From Amyloporia xantha (lineage: Eukaryota > Basidiomycota > Agaricomycetes > Polyporales > Adustoporiaceae), in assembly GCA_036971615.1 (NCBI GenBank), contig JAYKKR010000006.1:1364001-1428000 (forward strand): a stretch of DNA of 64,000 nucleotides. The letters run 5' to 3'. The notes under the pieces were generated by a model. That model ran no database searches. It saw nothing but the letters and a program-made list of their open reading frames with translations, and had not been told where the DNA came from. The translations under genes and the position numbers were made by a program. Numbering within the stretch: position 1 is the stretch's first letter; every line of letters starts with the position of its first letter. Positions 26,889-39,505 of this stretch are shown here, piece after piece.

Positions 26889-29051
26889 ACGCGCTCAGTT
26901 GACGGAAAGTCGGGACGCGATCTTTCCGGACTAAGTCATCAGCAAAAGTGCAGATTCCAGATCTACGCTGGCTAGGTTTATAATCATGCGTGGGGGTATG
27001 TCACGCACAGGTAAACTCAGATAAAGAAATACAAACCACGCCCAGCCCTGTGTAGATAGACCCGCCACCAACAGTACGATGTACAAATATATTATCAGCT
27101 CATACAAATATCAGAATGGCGAAGGTAAGACCATTCCAGGCATCTTCGGATATGAGGAAGGTGCCAGCAATAAAACATGTATATTATATCGAGTGCCCCA
27201 GCGTGCATCGAACAGTGCTTGTGCGCCGCTCGGCTTCCATTCAGTATATCATATCTACGTTGCATTTACTACAAATTCTCTGGCCACTTTGAAGTCCTTT
27301 CCCGGGCCGCCAATGCAGTCGGGCGAAGGCGGCAAGTTTTGAAGTTAGTTTACAACTGCCCCCTGAATTTCACAGTAAATCTCTAGGGAGCGCAGCATGC
27401 AATAGTATACAATTATACCATCTGGCTCAACTCCAAGCGCAGGAAGCAACCTTGCCTCTGGCTCTGAGACGAGTACTTGTAACTCAGATTTGACCTCCGA
27501 CGTAAAAGACGCCCGCGCCCTTGCAGGTCCGCAATTGAATCTTATCTTCGTTCCACCATCTGATCTCCCTGCGACCATGGCAGACGTCGTCTCCTCATGC
27601 ACTTTTCTTTAATGAGCTGGAAACGCAAAATAACGATTAGAAGACACTGCATGTATCGAGGATTGAGGCGGACTGTAAGTTATCGCATATATGCTACTCG
27701 CATACATTTTATATCTTGATTCACAGCATATATGCTCTATTGTTTCAGGTCCGTCAGTTCGATGGGTAAATACACCCCATTTTCTCGCGTTTCTGGTAGG
27801 CCTCTCACACCGTATCATGCTGCCACATAGGATCACCTGCGCTTGACACAGAAAGACTGGGATATGGGTGATGCATGACGTAGTTAAGTATCCAACACGA
27901 AGAGTGGCGATGCAAGTTTGCGGACCTACGCGGGACCATTGGCGGCGCAACAAGGCGCAGCGTGCCAAAACATTGCGGACGCCACGCATATGTAAGCATA
28001 AGGGAAGACGGGTGAGTATTACGCAGCGATGTGTGGCATACTCTGACGTCCGCCACATCATGTCGTGATAGCCCGTGGAGCAGTTCTGGCTTTGACTTGG
28101 ATGCTCTACTCTTTATATCGCTTAGGCTCTGGCAAATTATCTAACAGACTGAAAGACTGGACTCTGGGTCTCTGTGTCTTATTGCTCTTGTTCATCTGTA
28201 GCTCACACCCCTGCCCTTGTGCATGACAAGATGCATGCAGGCTCATGATTGGTGAGTATTTTGCTTGCATCTATTTTATCCTCCCACTGTTCCGACAGTT
28301 GTATGTGATCACTTTGTGTAGTATTTACAGATTAAAATGTGCTATGTAATCTAATGCATAAATTCAATATGAAATATATATATAATAGAGCTGTGATTTG
28401 AGCACGAGACATCAGTACGGGCAATGCGCCGACAGACCTTGCCCAGAGCCAACAGCCAATGCCCTACGTGGCGTAGAGCTTGCCCAGATTAGCAAACGCG
28501 ATGTAATAGACCAGCGGGCCCTGCGGTGATTGCCCAGACTCGACGGACATTTGCCCTGAGTTGCCCGGTCTGTTGGGAAAGTTGTAGCTCTCTGCAGATG
28601 CCAGATATCGCGGGGCAACCTTGACACCAGGCTGTCGGAGGTTGGCCCGACTGTCGGGCGTTGATATGAGCAGGTCTGCGCAGATCCCGAGTCTGCACTT
28701 TTGCTGATGAACCAGGAACTTATATTGCGGACATTTCCCAGTGATGTACATACTCGTCACTACTTTTGAAGCAGACTTTCGTTGTTCATCATTTGCCGTG
28801 AAGCTTGTTGTGTGTGGGAACAAATACTAGTACTGTCAGTGCAGAAGTCCGTTAAGTTATCCAAGGTTTGTATAGTACGTATAAATAGTGCTGGATAGCA
28901 TGATACGATGAGTATATGAGGTAGAGCTCAACAAATGCTCAAGGTTCAGAGACATGCAAGATATGTCAAAAATTTGACCCTTGACATGCGCGAAGCAGTG
29001 ATCTGGTAGTGCCCTTTCTGCATGGCCGGGTACTGTTATGAATTTCATCAA
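26889..29051. other. 2.2 kb intergenic region without supported gene
   Basis: The 3' flanks of the transporter and of the convergent glycosyltransferase. An 85-codon minus frame at 27345-27602 shows no domain. Bases 28410-28700 are GC-richer than their surroundings and contain many 'ttgccc'/'gggcaa' words in both orientations, which may mark an old repeat, but I found no terminal inverted repeats. Confidence 0.4.
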
Positions 29052-31346
29052 TCACGGAACCCTTCGCTGCGCAACCTCCTCTCGTATGCTCTGCAGAATA
29101 GCATCTGCGCTGATGGACAGTCTCTGCTCCGAGTCCACGAATTCGTCAGGACGGATGACCGGTGGTAAAGAGTTTCCTGTCAATTTTCTAGTAGAAGCAA
29201 ATATAAGAGACGGTGCATCGGCTGGTGGGATAGAATAGTTTCTTACCGGTCGTTCCACCATGCCATATATCTGATACCTAACGAACGGACCGCATATTCT
29301 TGGTCGCGGACAAAAGTACCAGGAGGGAAGAACTCCATCAAGAGTGGAGCTGGCAATGGATTTTGCTCAATGTGAGATGATAATGGGGAGGTAGCAGTAG
29401 ACCATGAGTGAGGCGCCATGAAGATACTGTCGGCTAGGTGGAAGCCGTGAGGGCCCAGCACAATCTAGACAAAGGCAGGAGATTGAGCGTGATATGACTT
29501 CACCGCCAGAGAAGCTTACACTGGATTTAGCAATAGCGCTCATCCTATCCGCCCACTCCCATCCGTGCACATCCACGCTCCCATTACCTTTCACCACATG
29601 CACCTCACTCAGCACGCCCTCCTTCTGCAGCGCCCGAAGGCCGACCAGGAGCGCCAGATGATCCTCGTCTCTCAAACGCAGCCCTGCGCCTCGAGGTTCC
29701 GATTGCATGGTCACATACGTGACGACGGGCTTCGTCGCCGGTGCCTTTGACTTTCGGCCCCACATCGACCCCGAGCCTGAGTCGCTCCGCGAATCAGAAA
29801 GCCTGAGATAATTGAGCAGCGCAGAACGCATGGGCGCCCACCAGCCCTGCCGAGCTTGCAGGCCCACGAACGGCGCTGCCCAGACTGGTTTGCTGTCCTC
29901 CGCTTCAGCTTGTCTCTTGAGTTCGTTCCCACCGCTGTTTGCGGTACTGGAAGGCGTCCATCGGCGTGTCCAGAGATCCCGTCCTCTCTCGGCGGCACCA
30001 CGGTCAGCAATGACCACGCGGTCAAAGATCCACGGGGCATTCATGTCCACAATGTCTTTCCAATCCTCCAAGTACCAGATGCCCACGGTCGGAAGTGCTG
30101 CCTTGGTGATGAGAGGGTGGAGGCCTGAGTTGCAAGTCGAACGCGTCAGCAGGCACAATAGAGCAGATATTTGCAGCAGGATGGTACCAAAATGAGGCAC
30201 TTACCATTATAGGATTTGATTCGAGGCGGTGGGTGTATCTTTATATCTTCCCCTTCGGGCGGTATATGTGGACTCGAAAAGGTCGGCACATGAGGGAAAA
30301 TAAGGCGTAGCGGTGCAGGCACGTTGCTACCTGTACTGCTCTGCTCAGAGGATGCGGAGGGTGGCGGGTCTGCGAGCGTGCTGTGCGTGCGGAAGAGGGA
30401 GAAGAGTGTATATGGGTCCTGCGAATTAGCAGAGTCGAGTGAGAGCCAAGTTGTACCAAAAATGCTGCGAAGAGTCGATCAGACTCCAAGCCGCGTGCAC
30501 AGCAAATAGATGCATACCGTCCTCCAAATGTGCCGAGCTTGGTTCCTGCCTCCTGCGTGCTCAACACTTGCCAGTCCTGCTCTCTGGGCGGCCGTGTGTG
30601 ATCTGCGGCGGAGGATGCGATAGCGCTGAGGTCTGGAATCGTGGAAGGGTCGTCTGTGACGAGAAAGAATGTCCCGTTGACAACAATCAAGTTGTCCAGA
30701 ATCGTGTAGCCTGTTCCGCACGCATGAAAGGACGCAATATGAGAGACCTTACCGGCGGAATAGATATTTGAATCCGACAAACCTGGAACATGTGCAACCA
30801 CCTTCGCTCTCGGCACGTCGTCTCCCCACCTTATGAACTGCTCGTGCGACGACACGCCTTGCGTCACCCCCACGCCTCTGTCGTCCTTCCCCGCACTCCG
30901 ACTAACAGTCCCACCAGAGTCTGCATTGTAGATTGCAGCATTTCCCACCAGACCGACGTGCCCACGCTCGACGTCCGCAACCTTGCCCTCGTCCCATGCC
31001 CACTCACCGAATATGATGCTTTCTAGCTCATCACGCCATCCCTTTGGTCGCCGCCCATCTGGGTCGAAGCCAGGGTCTTGAGTACCGATGCCTGCAAGAC
31101 GTGTATATAAGCACACGCTCTGGTAGGACATATGTATACGGACGCATCGAACCACGTGGTCGCTCGAGCGCATAGTGACCTACCTATTGACAGATACGAC
31201 GAGCTCAGCTTCGTCGAGGGTAGCCCAACCAGCTGCAGAGACGTCTCGAGATTATATGAAATCACGAACACGGTCAGTGAGAATAGAAGTAGCGTGAGTT
31301 CTCGTCGTGTAGGTGGATACATCCAACCGCGGTGGTGGGGAGGCAT
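29052..31346 (-). CDS. GT61-like glycosyltransferase, type II membrane protein
   Basis: Probably a Golgi-type transferase. The start at 31346 gives MPPHHRGWMYPPTRRE, then one hydrophobic anchor LTLLLFSLTVFVISYNL near residues 17-33. Exons join after SYLSIG, FGGR, IKSYNG, AIAKSS and WWNDR. The lumenal part includes DSNIYSAGKVSHIASFHAC, FLVTDDPSTIPD, GIWYLEDWKDIV, FDRVVIADRGAAERG and a final block LGPHGFHLADSIFMAP, LLMEFFPPGTFVRDQEYAVR and SLGIRYMAWWND. That last block matches the end of the DUF563/GT61 fold in mushroom proteins, where GVHGNGLTHL is usual; here it reads GPHGFHLADS. The gene is spliced consistently to TGA at 29052 (AQRRVP). The sugar substrate is unknown. Confidence 0.78.
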
Positions 31347-32139
31347 CCTGTCCAGATGGTGGCAGCCCAGCAGAACTTGGCTCTGTCTCTAAGATAGAGC
31401 CAAGGCCCCAAGGTATACGGTCGGTCTGCCGAATAGAACAGTCGTAAAGTCTTCGAATTCGGATGACTATCGCACAGTCATTCAAGGTTGCACCGGACGT
31501 ATTAGGCTGTTATATGCTGTTCCGTGAGATAGAAACGGCAAGCCTGCACCTTCGCGTCACGTATGACTCCAGAAAGTGATCTGCTAGAGTCTCCAGGACG
31601 TCGTGTATGTAGGGCTCGAGACGAGTTGAGTTCGTGGCTCTCTATGCCGAGCAGTGTACACTACTAGTGTAGAGGAGAATTTCCATTTTCGTAAATCTTG
31701 GTGGCAATTCAGCGCCTAAAGGGGCAGTGACTAGTTGCACTGTATCATCCCGAACGACAGATCTAGACTTGACGTGCACTATTCAAGTGGGAGTAGAGAC
31801 AAGACACCCATCGGAACAATTGAAAAGTGGGAGACATGGGAAAGAGTAAATTGGGAATGCTATTACCGACCCCTCCAACTGCGCAGCGCTAATACACTGG
31901 CACTGAAATAGGACTGTGCAAACACGGCGGATTCGTCAAGACCCTCCCGAAAGAGGGGAAGAAGAGTAGTAGTCCTCAAATGATCTGTTTGAGAGGTGGA
32001 CAGCACTAGAGTCAAATAACGCGATGTGACTGTAAACACACAATGCCGCCGTCTATTCTGAGAACGTCACGAATGATAATATTAATCACCATCCACCGTT
32101 AGATACTGACAGTAATGGAGCACAGAGACGATACATTCC
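31347..32139. other. Intergenic, nothing recognised
   Basis: The 3' flank of ATP10 and the 5' flank of the glycosyltransferase. Several short AT-rich stretches occur, but no gene or structured repeat is supported. Confidence 0.4.
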
Positions 32140-33333
32140 CTATGCCTTGTCGATGTCCTTTGAGTGTCGCTTGAGCAGCACGCCTGTGCACACCCGCAGT
32201 GCCTCTACTTCCTCAGGCATAGGATCTGCAGAGCCCGCCCATCGCACCCGGCACTGTTCATCAACCAGGAATACATACCCAACGTGACGATTAGTCATGC
32301 CAAGATCATCACGAAGGTAGCTGCACGTAATGGCTCATAAGTTACCATTCAATGCCTCAACTTCGCATGCATCACTTACTCCATATTCTGGCTACTGACG
32401 AGGTACGTGTCCCAGAGCGGCTGCGGCACACTTTTGCGTATACTCGACGTGAAGAGCGACACAAGCAAGGATTTGAGAAGATTCTCCTGTAGGTTGATCT
32501 GGATGAATTGGTAGGAAGGGTGGGATGAGAACTCCGTGTGCGTAGGAGTAATGAAGTTCGCGGTTTGGAGCTGTTGGTCAGGAGGAGAGTATGATAACGG
32601 TCACACGTATGTGAGTAGAGCACGATGTAAGAGATGTAGGGTAGCCGAACCTCGGAGATCCTTGTGGATAGCATGGCAATGACAGACACCTTACCCGTGC
32701 AGAGACTTGTCGTGTGTACATTCGACTTCGAATTCAGCGTAGAGCCCGATATGTCAGGGAAGTACAACGCTTTCTAACAGGAGACATCAGGGTTTTCCTC
32801 CACGAGCACGCGAGGAGTAACACTCACGTCCTCGCGTATCATCACTTTCGGCGCAATCCACGTCTTGCCCCCATGTCTCCGGGTTGCGTTCAGATCAGTG
32901 AAGTATCCCTTCGTAGCTTCTTTCACCCTAGAGTGCGTCACAGGGAAACAGCGACAAGAATGAGTTTATGGCAGTGGGTGTAGTAGTTGCCTACGCACAG
33001 GTGCTTTCTCTTCTCCAGTCTCTTCTGTTGATCCATAAGCTCGTCTCTGGTCTCTGCCCATGATTTTGGCTCTGTCGTCGGCCGCTCACGGACACCCAGT
33101 GGTCTTTGCAGGATAGGCAGTGGAGGCTCTTCGGTAGCATCTTGCTGCAACTGGACCGGGTTCTCCTTTTCCTTTCCTTTCTCAGCGAAGGTTACTTTTG
33201 ACTGTTCCACCGTCGCAGGCGCCTTAGCGGCATGACTTGCGCGCGTGTGACATATCGACCGTTTTGCCTCTGCAGTAGGTACGTTTCTGTGCACTAGGAA
33301 ATGTGAAAGTGGTGAGCAGAGACGACGGTGCAT
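32140..33333 (-). CDS. ATP10: Atp10, mitochondrial ATP synthase assembly factor
   Basis: In yeast Atp10 is an inner-membrane chaperone that binds subunit 6 (Atp6) during assembly of the Fo sector. The ATG at 33333 gives MHRRLCSPLSHFLVHRN, an Arg-rich mitochondrial presequence; the codon nine bases further upstream is TTG, not ATG. Conserved blocks follow in order: PLPILQRPLGVRERPTTEPK, MDQQKRLEKRKHLVKEATKG, GGKTWIAPKVMIREDKALYF, PDISGSTLN, TGKVSVIAMLSTRISE, FIQINLQENLLKSLLVSLF, GMTNRHVGYVFLVD and CRVRWAGSADP. Five exons join with correct phases (introns after HL, RED, ISE and near NME). The product ends KDIDKA. Its divergent neighbour is the NCS1 permease. Confidence 0.93.
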
Positions 33334-34240
33334 TGTCGACAAGAGTGTTCGGAGAAATTAGGTGCATATGATCTGGCTAATTTACCTATAGCTATCATAC
33401 AAAATATGCGTCATTACACAAATTCAAATTCAGCCAAATACTCAGAAGGCCGATCCGCGGATCCGGATCCTCTATGTCTTACAGCGCTAGCCTACAGTCT
33501 GAGGGCTCTGAATATTCGAACTGTCACAAGGATAAGATGGCAGGCGAACTGTGAATGGCTGGGCCGGGCTGGCAGATTATCGGACGCAGTAATATGTTAT
33601 CTAGTACCTCGGCGACTCGGATGCTCCACCCAAGGCGAACATCTTGGAAATCGCGACCTACCAGCATTGCAGTCTGGGTGTATCTGTTGTACATTCTACC
33701 TAACGGTAAATTCGAAAGACGATTCCATGCCAAGTGATCACTCGAGCCACGTAACGGTAAAACAGATGAGTTTCCATACTATAGGACGGGCGCGCAGGAA
33801 ATCGACACCGGTCATTATCAATGTTGCACTGAAAAGTCGAACGTTCACTTTCATGGATAACCTATCTGTGTTATGATTCATTCAGAATTATTGCCGGACT
33901 TTACGACACGTCTGTGGCAGTAAATTAGAGGAGGATACTGGTTTGGTCTTGATGGTAAGTGCTGCCGCGATAAGAGGTTGGAAGGGATCCACTCATTCAA
34001 CAGCTGATAGAAACTTGAACGGCATGGCGGATGTCCTTAGTCCGTCTACATACCTCCTTATCGCTTAACTCCTGGGTATCTTCTTCCACTCTCGGGGTGA
34101 AAGATACGGTGACCCAAATCGCTGGCACGGAGGGATGTTCGAAGCTTGATCTGAGTGAAGAAGCAGCAGGCGGGGAGTACCCCTCAAGAACAACTTGTTC
34201 GAGTGAGCAGCTTTGACCCCCTCCCTTCACCTCTTCCAGG
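33334..34240. promoter_or_regulatory. Divergent intergenic region, ATP10 / NCS1 permease
   Basis: About 0.9 kb between two divergent starts. Frames here are short and motif-free. The strings 'ggatccggatcc' (about 33458) and repeated 'taacggtaaa' (33703 and 33752) occur but are not assigned a function. Confidence 0.4.
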
Positions 34241-36229
34241 ATGTCCAGAGTGATCCTGATACGCAGACTGCTGAAGAAGCTCGAAGTTCCGAACCAGGAA
34301 GAGCGTCAGGCCGACAGATGGCACAATCATGATCTGATGCCTGTTGAGCACGCTCGAAGAACGTGGGGGGCGCGTCAATTCGTCGAGCTTTGGATTCTTG
34401 TCAATATGAATATCTCGGGGTACCAGACCGGCTCGTCACTGGTCGCGAGTGGCCTTAAATGGTGGCAAGCGGTCATATGCATCATCTTCGGAGACTTGTG
34501 CGCTTCTCTTAGCACAGTCTGAATCGTTCTAGCCACTCATCCCTACCTTGTGCAGGTTAGCTACGGTCTTCTGCACGCTGAACTCGACCTCGGGAGCATA
34601 TTACCATATCGGCTACCCGGCAATTGTCCGAATCGTGTGGGGAATGAATGGAAGCTATTTCGCTCTCGTGAACCGGATCTTACTTTCGGTCGTGTGGTGT
34701 AAGTGCATACTCCAAATTTTAAGCTCGTTACACGACTCATGTTCTTGTCGCAGTCGCCGTGCAAGCGTGGAACGGTGGCCTGTGCGTGCTGGTTTGTCTA
34801 CGAGCGATCTTCCCGCATCACATCGATGCAATTCCGAATCCCTTTCCAGCGGGCGCGGGTATGGATGGCGCGCAATTCATGTGCTACATGCTCTTCATGC
34901 TCATATGCGTCCCGCTCACGTATATCCATCCACACAAGCTCGTATTGTTCTTCAAACTATGCTCGGTGATAGTTTTCGTGAACCAAATCGCGATGCTCAT
35001 CTGGGCGCTCGCAACAATGCAAGGTGGATTGGCGAGCAAAGCGCTGACCGCCAATGTGCCATTGGACAAGACAGACCTTGCTTGGACCATTTGTAATGGT
35101 ATAATGGCGCAGATCGGCTCCATCGCCGCTGGGATCCTCAACGATAACGACTTCACTCGTTTTGCAAAATCACCGGAAAGACGTGCCATCGCCGCCCAAG
35201 CTGGTATGCTCCATTCAACGTTTAGGTATACCTCGATTGACCAATTACGGCCATAGGTACATTTTGGATTACGGCTTTCTTAACTGCACTTTCCGGCATC
35301 CTGATTACTGCTGCTACTACTGAGCGCTATAATGCCGCGCTCTGGAATCCTCCCATGCTTCTCTTGGCCGCACAAAAGGCCGGCGGTTCGGGCGCCCGTG
35401 CTTCCACCTTCTTTTGCGGACTGGCATGGGTAATCGCTCAGTTAGGAATCAATGTTCCTGGGAACTTGGTTCGCGATTCTATTTCTCGACTTACTTTATA
35501 CCGAACTCACCGATGGTAACAATTGTCAGATTGCTAGTGGCGTCGATGTCGCTGCGATGTGGCCCAAATACATCAATCTACGGCGAGGGGCATACCTGAT
35601 CCTCCTGGTGTCCATCGCTGTCAACCCGTGGCAACTTCTGAGCACATCGAGTATTTTCCTCAACGTCCTAGGCGCCTACTCTGTCTTCTTGGGTCCGATG
35701 ATCGGGATGGTGAGGCTTCAGTCCTGCCTGCAGCATGTTCATAATCGACTAAATTTCTTAGATCGTAAGCCATTACTATGTGATCCAGAAGCGCTACTTC
35801 AGAGTCGCCGATATCTACATTGGGGACAAGCGTTCGATTTACTGGTACAGTCATGGAGTTAACTGGCGTGCTCCCATTGCTTTCGTGAGTGGCGTGGCGC
35901 CATGTATCACGGGCTTCGTTGGGGCAGTGTCGCCTCATCCGGTGAGCAGTGCAGCCCAGCGGATGTATGACATCAACTTTGTTCTTGGATTTGTTATCGC
36001 TTTTATGGTAAATTGGGCCCTTCACTCCGTGTTTCCCGTGCCGGGACAGAGAGTGTTTGTGGAAAGCATGGAGAAGGCGGGGGCGCCAAGGACACTCGAC
36101 GGACTGCAGGTATTCCTGGACGACGTAGATGGGAAATCTATGGATGGATCATATGAGCCTGAGGTCGTGGAAGAGAAAGTGAAGGACGGAGAAGGAGACT
36201 ATTCGTTGGAAACGCGTGGGACCTTATAA
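34241..36229 (+). CDS. NCS1 nucleobase:cation symporter (uracil/allantoin permease type)
   Basis: A plasma-membrane importer of nucleobases or related compounds such as allantoin or thiamine. The start at 34241 is followed by WHNHDLMPVEHARRTW, the signature just before helix 1 in fungal Fur-type NCS1 proteins, then ISGYQTGSSLVASGLKWWQA. Further landmarks: TSGAYYHIGYPAIVRIVWGM, FAVQAWNGGLCVLVC, GAGMDGAQFMCYMLF, IAAGILNDNDFTRFAK, CGLAWVIAQLGINVPGNL, YINLRRGAYLILLVSIAVNP, SVFLGPMIGMIVSHYYVIQK and RSIYWYSHGVNWRAP. Introns lie after GDL, VVW, QAG, GNL and GM, all in phase. The C-terminus is acidic and cytosolic. Substrate cannot be told from sequence. Confidence 0.92.
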
Positions 36230-37345
36230 TGACACCGCCGAGATAAGTACGAAGTCTGACGACAAATCAAATGTATTATTCAGTCTTGAGATGACCTTGA
36301 TTACTCCTAATTGGCCATAGCTTTTGTCGACGAGCTTATAGTCCATAGCGGGTTCTTCAGATGCAGAGGTCAGCTCTCGTCTCGCCACCACTGTAGTTAA
36401 TGGTATCGTTGAGAATTTTCGCTACAGCCCCTGTCACATAGATTCTTGGATGAGATGACATTCAGGGCTTTGGAATATCTGGGTAGGTTGAGTAGTCAAA
36501 GCAGGGATAGCTTTATGTCAATAAATTTCATTGCTCCTTATACGTGCGATTCGCGTCCGGGAGCGACGCGCTTGTCACGTGTGCGCGTCTGCCTCAGTGA
36601 ATCAGAATCGTCGGTTCAACGAAACAACAATTATCAAGCTGCTCACTTTCATGTCGCATTCCAGACTCTCCTCACTTCTCCTCACTAAAGCTACGGGTGC
36701 AGACTTCTGACATGATCATAATGTTTTCATCCAAGTCTACGACGTTTGCGCTGATATCTTACGCAAATATGGGGGATTTAGATCACGATAGAAACAATAT
36801 TGACACAGTCATACATGGAAACTGAGACAAGATCTATGGATGAGCTACACGTAAATCATGTCCAACGATGAAGATCCCACCACTTACATTGAATGCGATA
36901 AACCCCAAAATGTGGCAGGACGACAATATGTGGACAGAGAATTCTCTGTAAGTCTGTTGATTTCACGTCCGATGCAGGTCTACTTCACGCCGTATTTATC
37001 AAGGCGTAATCATATTGATTTCTCTGGAGTCGTCATGATTCACAACACTCACCAGCGCAGCCAACAAAGAATATTGGCTAATTCCCATAAGGATCAAGTT
37101 TACGACGCCATGATCGTCATACAGCACTGGATCTATGTGGATGCACCAAATCATTTCGAAAATCAGCATTCAAACCAGCATGGGCGACCGTGCATACCTT
37201 CGTGGAATATACTTTAACCTGACCCCCTCTGTGAGTATCTCCTTTCCCTGAGGACCTCCCGAAGGAACCGAGCGTGAACACCTCCGATGAAGCGTCAAAA
37301 GAGTTTCATGCCTCAGACCTTGCATCAGGTGTCCAACGGGCGTTC
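36230..37345. other. Intergenic, nothing recognised
   Basis: A 119-codon plus frame at 36858-37217 has no known motif and no partner exons. The rest is short-frame sequence. Confidence 0.4.
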
Positions 37346-37741
37346 TTAATCAGCGACTGGGCCACGCGAGCACACGTGGGGTAAGGGGAAAGGACGCCTC
37401 GAGACTCGACATGCGTCCACAATCCGCGTGTACGCCTCCAGCTCTCCGCCAACATCTTCGCACAACTGTAATCTTGTCAACATTTCCACAAAGAGACAGG
37501 TCTGATTTACCACTGCTGCATGCGTCTCAAGCCATCTGATATACTTTTTAGCGGATGTTTGGACGTTTGTACTGATAGAGAAATGTGGAAGGGGCGCATG
37601 CGCTAAGCGTCCAATCTCCTGCCTTCAGGATCAGGGCTATCTCAGAGGTATTTACGGTTCAGTCCACGCTTCCTTGAGAACTTCTTCGTCTTTGGACCGC
37701 CGTTTAGCCTCATCATTGCGTCTGGCGTGTTCCTGAGTCAT
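37346..37741 (-). CDS. Unrecognised 103-residue helical protein, two exons
   Basis: Exon 1 (37741-37656) starts MTQEHARRNDEAKRRSKDEE and is strongly charged. An 84-base intron (gtaaat...tatcag) leads to exon 2 (37571-37346), which reads through 75 codons with no internal stop: SAKKYIRWLETHAAVVNQTC, LFVEMLTRLQLCEDVGGELE, AYTRIVDACRVSRRPF, ending RGPVAD. The phase (2 then 1) fits exactly, and an in-frame stop 15 bases upstream of the ATG supports this start. Two amphipathic helices are likely. I do not recognise the family. No membrane segment or signal peptide is present. The coherent amino-acid pattern across the splice makes chance unlikely but not excluded. Confidence 0.5.
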
Positions 37742-39505
37742 CACCTCGCCTCTACTGTGCTATCGCTTACATTTTGTGTTTCGTGTTCTCTTACCTTCAC
37801 CCTAGCTGCAGAGGAAAACCCGTAACAATTGACAATATGGAAAATTCACTAGGTGGCAATATAACCTTGGAAAGTAATCAAACAGACTCACAACCCTACA
37901 TCGGGTCAATGTCTCAAGTTCTCTATCCGAGTTCTATGACGCAGAAGAGTTGTCTGTAACGATGCAGGATGCCAAAGTTCATCAACACGCCCATCAAAGT
38001 TGCTCTGTATGTTCGACTGTTAGAACAGAACTTCATGCGCTAATTTGTTAATTTGGGCGTGCACACGTAAGGACCTGGGCTGACATGCAGCTGCCATGAT
38101 TTCGGCGATGTGACACGGTGAATAACGATATAGGCTTGAGATTTTTCGCACCCCACCGTCGCCTAATGTGGTCATGGGGTTGTTCTCTGGAAGCCCTGAA
38201 ACTCTGGTCATTAAAGCCAAGATTCATGCGGAAATGGGAGGTTCGACATGACCCACGTCATGGAAACTCACGGGTGATATGCGAATAGTTTGTTCACCGT
38301 CCATCAGACGGCTGTGAACCAAATGGTACCTTCTACAGTTTTGGCTGTCTATACCCTTGATTAACGAGCATATTAATCAGGAGCCTGCGCCGTGCTGCTA
38401 ATAACATCGAGCAACGCAAGGAGATTGTAGTCCCCCTTCATGCACCTAAAGAACCCAACACCGTCCGGTTCCTCGAACGTGCCACGATCTAGTGGTTGCA
38501 CCTGCGATGAATACTGACAGGGTCCGTTGGCGTCGTCCGATGAGATATAGGTACCACTCCCATTTAGCAGACCGTTGCGCCATCACAAGCCATTGTCTCA
38601 TTCATTCTAGGGGCATGACCTGTGAGTCTATCACGTCAATCCTAGATTCATCGGAAATGAGTTTGAGTGACTCTCTCAAATCATTAGGCGTAGTGATATA
38701 GTACACAGTAATAGGCATTTCACGTTCTGCTGTCTCCACAGTGCTCATCAGTAGTAGAGACGACGAAAATATCTTGGTACCAAACAAGCCGACTCGAACA
38801 GAAATAATGCGCCTGCGAGGCTTTCGTTGCGACCTTTCTTATTTATTTCGACGCTGCTCCAAACCTACTTGGATATCACCTTGCGTTCTATCGCGGGAGG
38901 TATTTGTGCTACTGTTTGGTCGTCGGCATGTACACGGCAAGCGGGAGTATCAGATCAAAATCTAGATCCGAGATGAGTATGTAAATGTGATCGGCGCTGT
39001 CCGGTTCAGCTCCTTTGTGCATTCAGATGAGCATCCTCTCGGATCCTCTCCATTGTCAACGTTCAGCCTTATCGGAGGCTAATGGCAGATTCTGGTCTTC
39101 TCTATGGAGTGCTCGGTAGGCTGAGCCTGAATGGACCGGAAGAATCACTGATGTAACACTGGCAAACTGACACGATACCGTATCATGCCTCGCAGGTCAA
39201 AACATACGACACGATGGTGTCTCATTGTGCCTCCTCGTTCACAATCTGGACCCGCAGTCGCGTGTTGGTGATTTCGTGTATCTTCACTGCCACTCGGATC
39301 CACGACACCCTGCGTGAAGTGCGACCGTGAAAGTCATTGTTGCCTCATGTTCTACACGTTTATGCCGACAGGTTGTCACGTTCTCGCATACTGAAATACA
39401 GGTCGCTCGAGCCGTCATCCTCTTCTTTCCTCGGGTCCCCTCTGTGCTCTGCGGTGCATATCCACCTCACTTCCTCCTCTCTTCTGTGTCTGAACTTCGA
39501 CCGCC
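37742..39505. other. 1.8 kb intergenic region upstream of kinase
   Basis: Contains the promoter of the kinase (leader is pyrimidine-rich from about 39420). On the minus strand 38605-38787 encodes a coherent-looking 60-residue peptide (ITVYYITTPNDLRESLKLIS in its middle) that I could not extend with exons or assign to a family; it may be a gene fragment. Confidence 0.35.

Noticed and set aside
28410..28700. GC-richer block with many ttgccc/gggcaa words
   Set aside because: It looked like a transposon fragment, but no terminal repeats, target duplication or coding capacity could be found.
38602..38787. 61-codon minus-strand frame
   Set aside because: The peptide looks coherent but no neighbouring exons or family could be found, so it is mentioned only in the intergenic note.
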